Source: Sphaerisporangium flaviroseum
GTDB taxonomy: Bacteria > Actinomycetota > Actinomycetes > Streptosporangiales > Streptosporangiaceae
Assembly: GCF_039537005.1 (NCBI RefSeq)
Contig: NZ_BAAAZR010000006.1
Span: 124,001-188,000, forward strand
Length of the DNA: 64,000 nucleotides
Reading direction: 5' to 3'
Under the pieces are notes generated by a model. That model made no database searches. It worked only from the letters and a program-made list of their open reading frames with translations, and was not told the DNA's origin. Positions 42,295-50,705 of the stretch are shown one piece after another; the stretch's first letter is position 1, and each line of letters opens with the position of its first letter. A program made the translations under genes and the position numbers.

Positions 42295-44568
42295 ATGATG
42301 TCGCTGCCCATCTTCGAACTACCTGACCTGATGGCGTCCATGCCCGAGCTGCCCTTCGAGTTCAGCCCGGGGGCCGAGGCCACGGCCCGCGCCACCCTGT
42401 CCGAAGGCCCAGAAGCCGTCTTCCGGAGTCTCATACGGGACCAGGAGTCGGAGGCGGGCCTGCTCGTGGCCCGGAAGATCATCGGAGCGTTCCTCCAGGA
42501 GGCCGCAGGCGACGAGGCCGGGGACGCGGCCCTCATGGGCGGGGAGTCCGCGGACGCGGACGCCATCGCCGCGCGCGTCCTCAGCGTGCGTGACGAGCTG
42601 GCCACGGCCATGAAGGCCGTGCGGCAGTACGAGCCGGACGTCTTCGAGACCGTGCTGCGGCAGCGCGCACCGGTCGGCCTGGTCGGCGGCTGCTGGCTGG
42701 ACACGATCTCCCAGCCCGCGACCCAGCCCTCCGTGATCGTGAACCACCTGGTCAGGCACCACTTCATCCTCAAGGGGGAGGGGAACCGGCTGCGCTCGTC
42801 GTACTACGTGCTGCGGCGGGCTCTCGAAGACGCCGAGGTCTACCTGCCGGAGATCGACGCCGAGGAGTTCCTCGCCGAGGCGCGGACCCGTCCGCTGACC
42901 GCCGCGCACGCCTCCTTCTACGTCGCGCTCTCGCGGCTGCCGGCCAGCTTCCTTCCCGAGGTGGTCGGGGTGCATTACGCCTTCCTCGCCCTCGGCGTCG
43001 ACGGTCTGCTCGCCGGCACGCCCGAACCCCTCTCCGAGCCGATGCTGCGCGCATCGCTGGCCCAGTACCTCGACCTGACCAGGCCTTCCCCCAACGGGGT
43101 GGCCGAGCGGCGGCGGCTGCTCGCGGCCATCCGCCTGGTCCTGAAGCTGGAACGCGAGCACGTGGACATGCTGGCCGAGCTCGCCGCCTGGCGCGGTGAG
43201 CTGCCGCTGGACGCGCGCGTGGCCGAGATCGTCATGCGGCACGCCCCGTTCGCCGGTCCGATGCACCGCGACGTGCGCCTGGGCCGCCGCTCGCTCACCG
43301 ACACCTTCGACGACCCCGGCTTCGACCTCGCCGCGTTCATCACCGAGTTCCGCGGCTCCCGCCATCTGAAGCCCGGTCCCACGGGGGGCTGCCGCTTCCT
43401 GGACGCCATCAAGTTCGGCGGATCGATGTTCGCCGTCTTCGACGAGCGCGAGGCGAGGACCCTCCGAGCGTGGGTGGCGGAGGTCCAGGCCGGCAACCTC
43501 CCCGAGGTCGTGATCCCGGTCAACCGCGTGGGCGACGCCACGGCCGCGCGCCGGCACGAGGCGGTCATCGGGTACGAACCGGACGATGTGGTCTACGCCG
43601 AGCCGCCCACGCTCGACGACCGGGAGCTGCTCTACCGCCTGGTGAACATCGAGCGCTTCCCGAACACGCTGGAACTGGCCCGCCGGCGCGCCGAGGAGAG
43701 CTTCGACGCCGGGGAGATCCTGTTCACCTGCGGTGCGGGCGGCAAGTACACCGACGCCAGCTACTTCCCCTACACCCCTGAAGCGCTGCGCGCCCGGGTC
43801 GACAGCATCTACTGGGATAAGCTCATCAACCCCTACCGGCCGCTGGAGGAGATCCCCGACCGCGAGAACGTGATCTTCCATCAGATGACGATGGCCCTCG
43901 GCAACCTGATCGAGGCCGCCTGGTCGCACAGGATCGCCAACCTCGGGCGCTTCAAGCGGCGGAGCGACGACCTGCTGTTCGCGATCTACGCGGACGAGAT
44001 GGGGCGCGGCGAGCTGGAGAAGAACCATGTGACGCTGATCCACCGGGTGATGGACAGCCTCTCGATCCGCCTGCCGCATGTCCGCGACGCCGCGTTCCGC
44101 GACCAGGAGATCCTCCCGGACCATCCCTACGACTTCACGATCCGGCAGATGTGCATGTCGCTGTTCCCGGACAGCTTCTACAGCGAGATCCTCGGATACA
44201 ACCTCGCGATCGAGATGTACGGTCTCGGGGAACTGCGCATGCACGAGATCGAGAAGCTGCGCGCCCACGGGTTCGACATCGCCTACGAAGAGGCGCATCT
44301 GTCCATCGACAACGTCTCGGCCGGTCATTCCCGGCAGTCGGTGGACGCCATAATCTCCTATCTCGACGAGGTGGAACGCGGCCACGGCGCGGCGTTCGTC
44401 CAGGAGGAGTGGCGTCGCGTCTGGCGGGGCTACGCGGCCTTCGCCTTCTACCCCGAGCACCGGCTCATCAGCACACAGCCCGCCTCCGCCGCGTCGGCGT
44501 CCGCCGCCGCCCCGCCGGCGGAAGCCGTCTCGCCGGCGGACTCCGGGAACGTCGACCTGGTGATCTGA
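42295..44568 (+). CDS. Large haem-oxygenase-like diiron oxidase (HDO)
   Basis: A 757-residue protein. Residues about 520-705 match the haem-oxygenase-like diiron fold: Glu540, Glu568, Glu575 and His578 (ADEMGRGELEKNH), then His668, Asp672 and His678 (HLSIDNVSAGH). The Glu568/Glu575/His578 spacing equals that of the N-oxygenase SznF as I recall it. The first 450 residues are of unknown fold, with a conserved-looking GGCWLDTISQPATQP segment near 125. HDO enzymes oxidise amines, hydroxylate nitrogen or cleave C-C bonds with O2. Here it may oxidise the N-N unit or the polyketide. The Ala/Pro-rich tail (about 730-750) looks disordered. Confidence 0.75.
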   Translation: MMSLPIFELPDLMASMPELPFEFSPGAEATARATLSEGPEAVFRSLIRDQESEAGLLVARKIIGAFLQEAAGDEAGDAALMGGESADADAIAARVLSVRDELATAMKAVRQYEPDVFETVLRQRAPVGLVGGCWLDTISQPATQPSVIVNHLVRHHFILKGEGNRLRSSYYVLRRALEDAEVYLPEIDAEEFLAEARTRPLTAAHASFYVALSRLPASFLPEVVGVHYAFLALGVDGLLAGTPEPLSEPMLRASLAQYLDLTRPSPNGVAERRRLLAAIRLVLKLEREHVDMLAELAAWRGELPLDARVAEIVMRHAPFAGPMHRDVRLGRRSLTDTFDDPGFDLAAFITEFRGSRHLKPGPTGGCRFLDAIKFGGSMFAVFDEREARTLRAWVAEVQAGNLPEVVIPVNRVGDATAARRHEAVIGYEPDDVVYAEPPTLDDRELLYRLVNIERFPNTLELARRRAEESFDAGEILFTCGAGGKYTDASYFPYTPEALRARVDSIYWDKLINPYRPLEEIPDRENVIFHQMTMALGNLIEAAWSHRIANLGRFKRRSDDLLFAIYADEMGRGELEKNHVTLIHRVMDSLSIRLPHVRDAAFRDQEILPDHPYDFTIRQMCMSLFPDSFYSEILGYNLAIEMYGLGELRMHEIEKLRAHGFDIAYEEAHLSIDNVSAGHSRQSVDAIISYLDEVERGHGAAFVQEEWRRVWRGYAAFAFYPEHRLISTQPASAASASAAAPPAEAVSPADSGNVDLVI

Positions 44569-45812
44569 TGATCGATCCCGTCGCCGTGGCGACGCCCGTG
44601 ACCACCGGGTCCTGCTTCGACGAGGCGATCCTCGGGCTCCCGTTCTACGAACCGCGCCACATGGCGCTCGCGCACCGGATCAGCGAGTGGTGCGACACCA
44701 GGGGCGACCTCTGGACGACCTCCGAGCGCGACCCGGAGCGCACCGGACTGGGCATCATCCGGGCACTGGGAGAGGATGGCTGGCTGGCCTTCCTGGATCC
44801 GGCGGCCACCCCCGGCCAGGCCATGGAAGGGGACGCCCGGTCGCTCTGCCTCATGCGGGAGGCGCTCGCCTACGCCGACGACCTGGCCGACTACGCGTTC
44901 TCCATCCAGGCGCTGTCCGCGACACCGATCCTGCGGTACGGCTCGGAGGGGCAGCGACGGCGCTATCTCCCGGGCCTGGCGAGCGGGGAGATCGTCTCGT
45001 CGTTCGCGATCTCCGAGGAGGAAGCGGGGTCGGACGTCGCGGCCATCGGGTTACGGGCCGAACGGGCGGGGGACGGCTACGTCCTCAACGGCCACAAGGC
45101 CTGGATCGCCAACGGCGGCATCGCCGATGTGCACTGTGTCATCGCGCGCACCGGTGAGGCGCCGGGCGCTCTGGGCCTGACGGCCTTCCTGGTCCCCGCC
45201 ACGGCACCCGGGGTGCGCGTGCGGGAGAGGATCGCGGCGATCGCCCCGCGCTCCTTCGCCCATCTGGCGTTCGAGGACTGCTACGTCCCGGCGGACAGCG
45301 TGCTCGGACGCCCGTGCGGCGGCTTCGTCATCGCGATGGACGTGCTCGCGCGGTTCCGCATGACCGTGGGCGCCGCCGCGATCGGCTTCGCCCGCCGCGC
45401 GTCCGACGCCGCGCTGGCACGGGCGAGGAGCAGGCCGATGAACGGCGGCAGGCTGCTGGACCTGCCGACGGTGAAGGAGACCTTCGCCGGTTTCGAGGTC
45501 AAGCTCAACGCCGCCGCCCTGCTCGTCACGCGCGCCGCCTGGGAACTGGACCAGGGCAACCGGAGCTTCGGCAAGCATTCGAGCATCGCCAAGCTGTACG
45601 CGACCGAGGCGGCCCAGGAGATCGTGGACGACGCCGTGCAGATCTTCGGCGCCGCGGGCCTGGTCGCCGGCAGCGTCACCGAACGCCTGTACCGCCAGAT
45701 CAGGTCGCTACGCATCTACGAGGGCACATCAGAGATCCAGAAAACCATAATCGCCGGAGCCCTCGACCTCCGCCGCGCGAACCGCCGGCCCATGGGATCC
45801 AGACGTTCCTAA
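44568..45812 (+). CDS. Acyl-CoA/acyl-ACP dehydrogenase
   Basis: A 414-residue flavin dehydrogenase. FAD/substrate motifs are FAISEEEAGSDVAAI and WIANGG; the catalytic glutamate lies in YEGTSEIQK near the C-terminus. In triacsin biosynthesis a homologue oxidises succinylated hydrazinoacetyl-ACP to the hydrazone, and the same role fits here. The ATG shares one base with the HDO stop (TGATG). Codon 162 is a TTA (45051-45053), rare in this GC-rich DNA, so translation may depend on the bldA tRNA. Confidence 0.87.
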   Translation: MIDPVAVATPVTTGSCFDEAILGLPFYEPRHMALAHRISEWCDTRGDLWTTSERDPERTGLGIIRALGEDGWLAFLDPAATPGQAMEGDARSLCLMREALAYADDLADYAFSIQALSATPILRYGSEGQRRRYLPGLASGEIVSSFAISEEEAGSDVAAIGLRAERAGDGYVLNGHKAWIANGGIADVHCVIARTGEAPGALGLTAFLVPATAPGVRVRERIAAIAPRSFAHLAFEDCYVPADSVLGRPCGGFVIAMDVLARFRMTVGAAAIGFARRASDAALARARSRPMNGGRLLDLPTVKETFAGFEVKLNAAALLVTRAAWELDQGNRSFGKHSSIAKLYATEAAQEIVDDAVQIFGAAGLVAGSVTERLYRQIRSLRIYEGTSEIQKTIIAGALDLRRANRRPMGSRRS

Positions 45813-45866
45813 CGGGCCGGGACACGGCTCGGCGGTCCTGGTGCGGACCTGGGTCAGCCTGCGGGC

Positions 45867-46025
45867 TCAGGAGTGGCCGGGACCCATCCCGCTGCTGCTC
45901 GGGATTCGCTGGGTGACGACGAAGACGAAGACGAGGTCGAAGAAGAGCTCCAGCGTGGAGACACGGAGCTCCTCCTCCGGGGGGGTGGGTTCGATACGTT
46001 CGGCGAACCAGCCGGGGAGGCGCAT
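45867..46025 (-). pseudogene. ltrA: Truncated ltrA (low-temperature requirement A) remnant
   Basis: On the minus strand, ATG 46025 opens MRLPGWFAERIEPTP, then RVSTLELFFDLVFVFVVTQ, the N-terminal signature and first membrane helix of LtrA. After about 39 residues homology stops and the frame ends at residue 52; full LtrA is about 400 residues. It lies between the last cluster gene and the SARP gene. This looks like a decayed gene cut by a rearrangement at the cluster edge. The rest of 45813-46144 holds nothing else that I can support. Confidence 0.7.
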
Positions 46026-46144
46026 GCAGTCATCTTTCCGTTCTTCTCACCAGATAGCGCATGCTTTCGCCCCTGGCTGATGGTGAGGTCACGATGCCGC
46101 CAGGCTCGCGCCTGAAGGGTCACGATAGGGGGACAATCAGGGGC

Positions 46145-49100
46145 GTGTTATTCGGCATCCTGGGTTCGACCGAAGTGTGGCTCTCCGACGGGAGCCCCGC
46201 CGGCGTGGGCGGACCTCGTGTGCGCCGGCTGCTGGCGCTGTTGCTGGTCGACGCCGGCCAGGTCGTCGGCACGCAGCGGCTGATCGACGGGTTGTACGGC
46301 CAGAGCCCGCCAGGCGACGCGGCCAACGCGCTGCAGTCCCAGGTGTCGCGTCTGCGGCGAGGTCTGGGCGCGGAGGGCGGCGGTCTCGTCGAGCTGCACC
46401 CCTCGGGGTACCGTCTCGCGGTCGACTCCGAATCGGTCGACGCCCACCGGTTCCAGCGCCTCGCCAGGGAAGGGCGGCGTGCGCTCGCCGCGGGGGATCA
46501 CTTCCAGGCGAGCGCGCTGCTGAGGGAGGCGCTGGCGTTGTGGCGCGGCCCGGCGCTGGCGGACGTGCCCGTCGCGGAGGCGCGTGCGGCCGGTCTGGAG
46601 GAGCTTCGGCTCGCCGCCGTGGAGGACCGGGTCGAGGCCGGGCTGGCGCTCGGCGGCCATCGGGAGGTCGTCGCGGAGCTGGCCGAGCTGGTGGCCGCCC
46701 ATCCGCTGCGGGAGCGGCCACGGGGACTGCTGATGCGGGCACTGCATGGATGCGGGCGGCAGGCCGAGGCGCTCGCGGTGTTCGAGGACGGGCGGCGGGT
46801 GCTGGCCGAGGAACTCGGTGCCGACCCGTCGGCCGAGCTAGCGGCGGTGCACCTGGCGGTCCTGCGGAACGACCCCTCGCTGGACCGGGCGTCCTCGCCC
46901 GGCGGAGGCGGTTTCTCACCCGGCGGAGAACGTGTCTCGGGCGGTGGGGAGGGTTTCTCGGGCGGCGGGGAGGGTTCCTCGGGCGGCGGGGAGGGTTTCT
47001 TGGGCGATGGGGAGGGTGTCTCGGGCGGCGGGGGTCGGTTCTCGCCCGGTGGGGAGGGTGTCTCGGGCGGTGGAGAGCGTTTCTCTGGCGGTGGCGGTGG
47101 CGGTGGCGGACGTTCGGGCGAGCCGGAGCGGCACCCAGCTACCGCCGAGGGCTCCTGGCAGGGCGTGCCGGCCCAGTTGACCAGCTTCGTGGGCCGGGAG
47201 GAGGAGCTTCGGCGGATCGGCAAGCTGCTGGACTCCGGCCGGCTGGTGACGCTCATCGGGCCTGGCGGCGCCGGCAAGACCCGGCTGGCCATGGAGGCCG
47301 GCGATCGTGGGCAGGGCCAGGTGTGCTTCGTCGACCTGGCGCCGCTGGGGGAGGGAGCGCACGTGCCGCAGGCGGTGCTGAGCGCCCTCGGCCTGCGGGA
47401 GACGAAGCTGTCGGCGCTGACGTCCGAGCCCTCTGACGTGGTGGGGCGGCTGCTGGCCGCGCTGGCCGGCCAGAGGATGCTGCTGATCCTCGACAACTGC
47501 GAGCACGTGATCGACGAGACGGCACGCCTGGTCCGCCGGGTGCTGGGCGGATGCGCCGGGGTGCGGGTGCTGGCCACCAGCCGGGAGGCGCTGAACATCA
47601 CGGGGGAGGCGCTGTGCCCGCTTCCGCCGCTCGGGCTTCCGGCGGGTCAGGTGCCGGTGGCGGAGGCGAAGGCTTATCCGGCTGTACGGCTGTTCGCCGA
47701 CCGGGCCGCCGCCGTCTCGCCGGACTTCGTGGTGGACGCGGGGAACGTCGAGACCGTCGTGAGGATCTGTGCCGCGCTGGACGGCCTGCCGCTGGCCATC
47801 GAGCTGGCCGCCGCCCGGCTGAGGTCACTGCCGGTGCACGAGATCGCCACCCGGCTCGGCGCGGCCGACCGTACGGGCGAGGGCGACGCCGGGCAGGACC
47901 GGTTCGGGCTGCTGTCGCGGGGCGATCGTACGGCGGCGCCGCGTCACCGGACGCTTCGGGCGGTGGTGGCGTGGAGCTGGGACCTGCTGGACGAGGAGGA
48001 GCGGGTGCTGGCCCGGCGCCTGACGGTGTTCCGCGGCGGCGCGACGCTCGCGGCAGTGGAAGGCGTGTGCGCCCTGCCGGAGGAAGATGCGAGGCGGGTG
48101 CCGCAGCGGGTTTCGGGGGGAGAGCCGGGGCCGCTGGTGGTCGGGCGGGTGGTGGAGGTGCTGGCGGGGCTGGTGGACAAGTCGCTGGTGGAGGTGAGCG
48201 GCGGGCGATATCGGATGCTGGACACCATTCGCGTGTTCTGCGGTGAGCAGCTCCAGCACGCGGGTGAGGCGGACCGGCTGCGGGCGGCACACGCCCGCTT
48301 CTTCGCCGATCTGGCGGAGAAGGCGGAGCCGTGCCTGCGGCGGGCCGAGCAGGTGGAGTGGCTGCGGAGGCTGGGGGCGGAGGACGCGAACCTGCACGCG
48401 GCGTTGCGGTGGGCGGTGGGCGCCGATCCGGCGGTGGCGCTGGGGTTGCTCGCGAATCTGTCGGTGTACTGGTGGCTGCGGGGCCTGCCCAGCGAGGGGG
48501 CACCGCCGGCGGCCGAACTGCTGCGGGTGATCGGCACCGAGCCGCCCGCCGGCCTGGAGGACGAGTACGTCGCCTGCGTGGTGCTGGCCGGAAGGGACGG
48601 CTTCCACGACCCGGCGCTGCGCCCGTACGTGGACCGCGCCAGGGCCATCATGCACGCCCTGGCCCGGCCACCGCGCCAGCGGTTCACGATGGTCCTGTGG
48701 GCGCTGGCGACCGGCCCCGCCGACTCCCAGGGCGTCACCTGGGACCAGTACGTCGGCGCGGACGCGTGGTTCGAGGCGCTCGGCCGTCTCGGCGAGGGCT
48801 TCACCAAGTTCTTCGGCGGGCAGGTGAGCGAGTCCGCGTCGGAGCTGACCGCCGCGCTCGGCCGTTTCCGATCCGTGGGCGACCGCTGGGGGATGATGGC
48901 GGCGCTGGACACGCTGTCCAAGGTCGCCGAGTGGCAGGGGGACCAGGCGGCCTCGCTGGCGATGGCCGGGCAGGCCCTGGAGCTGGCCGGGCAGCTCGGC
49001 GCGCTGGACGACATGGCCGAGCTGCTGTGCGGCGTCGCCTACGTCCAGCTCCGCCAGGGTGACCTGGACGCCGCGCACGCGACGTACGAGCGGGCCGGTG

Positions 49101-49693
49101 AGACCGCCCGCCGAGCGGGAATGCCGGTGACGCTGGCCGGGGTGCAGCTGGGGTTCGGGGAGATCGCCCGCCTCCGTGGCGACCTGGCCGAAGCCCGGCG
49201 GCTCTACCAGATGGCGTTGAGCGCGTGCACTTCCGAATGGGTGACCGTGGAGGAGCTGCGAGCACGCATCATGGTCGCGCTCGGACGGGTCGCCGAGGCG
49301 GAGGGGGACCTCAGCGAGGCGGAGTCCTGGCACACTCAGGCCATCCAGAGCGGGCTGCGCCTGCGTAGCCTCCCGGCGGCGGCCGGTGCGGTCGAAGGCC
49401 TGGCCGGGGTGGCGCTGTCGCGGGGCGACGGTGAGCGCGCCGCGCTGCTGCTCGGAGCGGGCGAGGCGATGCGCGGCGTGGCGCTCCCCGGGGATCCCGA
49501 TGTGACCCGGGTCGCGGCGCTGGCGGAGGGCCTGGTCGGTGCGACCGCCTTCGCCGCGGCCTACGAACGCGGTGCCGCGATGACCCCGGAGCAGACGCTG
49601 GTCCTCGCCGGAGTGCCGGCCGAAGAGCTAGAGGGGATCAACCTCCGGAGAACCGTCTTCGGCGCCGTCCGACCCGAGGAGCGCGGGGGATAG
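46145..49693 (+). CDS. SARP-family regulator with NB-ARC and TPR domains (AfsR-like)
   Basis: A 1182-residue AfsR-type regulator. Domains: OmpR-like winged HTH (1-90), BTAD (95-240), a Gly/Ser-rich repeat linker (about 250-325), NB-ARC ATPase with GPGGAGKT (372-379) and LLILDNCEH, then TPR-like repeats to the end. Such proteins activate antibiotic clusters. GTG 46145 gives the usual VLFGILG start; an in-frame ATG at 46061 is less likely. Codon 2 is TTA (46148-46150), so translation may be under bldA control. It stands at the cluster edge and may activate it. Confidence 0.88.
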   Translation: MLFGILGSTEVWLSDGSPAGVGGPRVRRLLALLLVDAGQVVGTQRLIDGLYGQSPPGDAANALQSQVSRLRRGLGAEGGGLVELHPSGYRLAVDSESVDAHRFQRLAREGRRALAAGDHFQASALLREALALWRGPALADVPVAEARAAGLEELRLAAVEDRVEAGLALGGHREVVAELAELVAAHPLRERPRGLLMRALHGCGRQAEALAVFEDGRRVLAEELGADPSAELAAVHLAVLRNDPSLDRASSPGGGGFSPGGERVSGGGEGFSGGGEGSSGGGEGFLGDGEGVSGGGGRFSPGGEGVSGGGERFSGGGGGGGGRSGEPERHPATAEGSWQGVPAQLTSFVGREEELRRIGKLLDSGRLVTLIGPGGAGKTRLAMEAGDRGQGQVCFVDLAPLGEGAHVPQAVLSALGLRETKLSALTSEPSDVVGRLLAALAGQRMLLILDNCEHVIDETARLVRRVLGGCAGVRVLATSREALNITGEALCPLPPLGLPAGQVPVAEAKAYPAVRLFADRAAAVSPDFVVDAGNVETVVRICAALDGLPLAIELAAARLRSLPVHEIATRLGAADRTGEGDAGQDRFGLLSRGDRTAAPRHRTLRAVVAWSWDLLDEEERVLARRLTVFRGGATLAAVEGVCALPEEDARRVPQRVSGGEPGPLVVGRVVEVLAGLVDKSLVEVSGGRYRMLDTIRVFCGEQLQHAGEADRLRAAHARFFADLAEKAEPCLRRAEQVEWLRRLGAEDANLHAALRWAVGADPAVALGLLANLSVYWWLRGLPSEGAPPAAELLRVIGTEPPAGLEDEYVACVVLAGRDGFHDPALRPYVDRARAIMHALARPPRQRFTMVLWALATGPADSQGVTWDQYVGADAWFEALGRLGEGFTKFFGGQVSESASELTAALGRFRSVGDRWGMMAALDTLSKVAEWQGDQAASLAMAGQALELAGQLGALDDMAELLCGVAYVQLRQGDLDAAHATYERAGETARRAGMPVTLAGVQLGFGEIARLRGDLAEARRLYQMALSACTSEWVTVEELRARIMVALGRVAEAEGDLSEAESWHTQAIQSGLRLRSLPAAAGAVEGLAGVALSRGDGERAALLLGAGEAMRGVALPGDPDVTRVAALAEGLVGATAFAAAYERGAAMTPEQTLVLAGVPAEELEGINLRRTVFGAVRPEERGG
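46900..47115 (+). repeat. 21-bp minisatellite encoding a Gly-rich linker
   Basis: About ten imperfect copies of a 21-bp unit encode (F/V/S)SGGGEG heptads between the BTAD and ATPase domains of the SARP protein. Copies differ by point changes (SPGGEG, LGDGEG). The array should vary in length between strains and acts as a flexible spacer. Confidence 0.85.
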
Positions 49694-49784
49694 GACGGAG
49701 GGCCGAGGCTGCCCGGTCGTCCGGACCGTTCAGCGCGCTCCGGAGACGGCGTGGGCGGCCTTCGGGGACCGGTGAGCCGGGTCG

Positions 49785-50600
49785 CTACTCCGGGTCGGGG
49801 GTGGTCTTTCGTCCACCGGCGACGAGGCGGTCGCGCTTGTCGGCGGGGGTGGAGGGGGCGTCGCTCGGGCTCTCGGTCGTGGCGTCCTCCGGGGCGCCCG
49901 CGGGCCGGGCCGGGCGGCGAGGGCGGGTCTTGCGTGGTGCGGTGATCTCGGCGGTGTCCTCGGCCCGCGACCGCTCCTCAGGAAAGGTCACAGGGCCCTT
50001 TCCGGCGGTGCTCCCCGTACTTCCCGTGCTTCCCTTACCGCCGGTGCCCGTGCTCCCGGTGCCTCCGGCCGAGGTGTCTCCCGGGCCGGTCTCCTTGGCG
50101 GGCCTGGGCGCCGACGTTTCACGCCAGGAGGAGATCACATCGTCCGCCTCGGCGTCGGCCGCCATGTCGTCGGCGGCCTCGGCGTCACGCCGCCGGATCA
50201 CGACCAGGTGGTCGATGGACAGGCGCCCGGCCCCGACCACCGCCAGCAGAACCGACGCGGCCCCGAGGGCGACGATGAGGTTGATGTCCCCACCGGTGAG
50301 CGGCAGCCCGGTGTCGCCGCTCACGAGTACGAACACGGCGAGCGCCTCGGCGAAGAGGATCAGCCCGCAGGCCGGGACCGCCAGTCCCGCGACCAGGAGC
50401 GCTCCTCCGATGAGCTCGATGAGCATGGTGGAGGCGGCCCAGATGCCGGGGCCGGGGGCGTCCATCTTCGCGAACTGCTCGCTCGTCGCGGTCAGCCCGA
50501 ACTCGAGCTTGTGCCAGCCGTTCGCGAAGAAGATCCCGCCGACGCCCAGCCGGGCGGCCAGCGAAGCGAGATCTTGAAAGGTTCGTCTCACGGTAGCCAT
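49785..50600 (-). CDS. DoxX-family membrane protein with disordered tail
   Basis: A 271-residue protein. The first 120 residues form four helices with the DoxX signature GGIFFANGWHKLEFG. Residues from about 145 are a Gly/Ser/Thr/Pro-rich tail (GSTGTGGKGSTGSTGSTAG region) of no known fold. DoxX proteins are linked to redox or quinone functions, but this one's role is unknown. It is convergent with the SARP gene, 91 nt away. Confidence 0.83.
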   Translation of the reverse strand: MATVRRTFQDLASLAARLGVGGIFFANGWHKLEFGLTATSEQFAKMDAPGPGIWAASTMLIELIGGALLVAGLAVPACGLILFAEALAVFVLVSGDTGLPLTGGDINLIVALGAASVLLAVVGAGRLSIDHLVVIRRRDAEAADDMAADAEADDVISSWRETSAPRPAKETGPGDTSAGGTGSTGTGGKGSTGSTGSTAGKGPVTFPEERSRAEDTAEITAPRKTRPRRPARPAGAPEDATTESPSDAPSTPADKRDRLVAGGRKTTPDPE

Positions 50601-50705
50601 TCTCTCGGGGTCGGTCCGTGTTGCACAGACAATTGCCCTGTATCGCTCCTGTCATGCACAGGCGGTAGCGACTCAGCGGGGGCCGTGTCACAACACGGGG
50701 CTGGT

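Noticed and set aside
42319..44460. 713-codon minus-strand frame opposite the diiron oxidase
   Set aside because: It is a GC-bias shadow; the plus strand has recognisable metal-ligand motifs and coupled neighbours.
45841..46115. Plus-strand short frames over the ltrA remnant
   Set aside because: The minus-strand LtrA signature explains the coding look of this stretch; the plus-strand peptides are Ser/Lys-rich and have no motif.
46061..46144. ATG 46061 as the SARP start
   Set aside because: GTG 46145 gives the usual VLFGILG start of the family; the extra 28 residues lack similarity to the winged-HTH domain.
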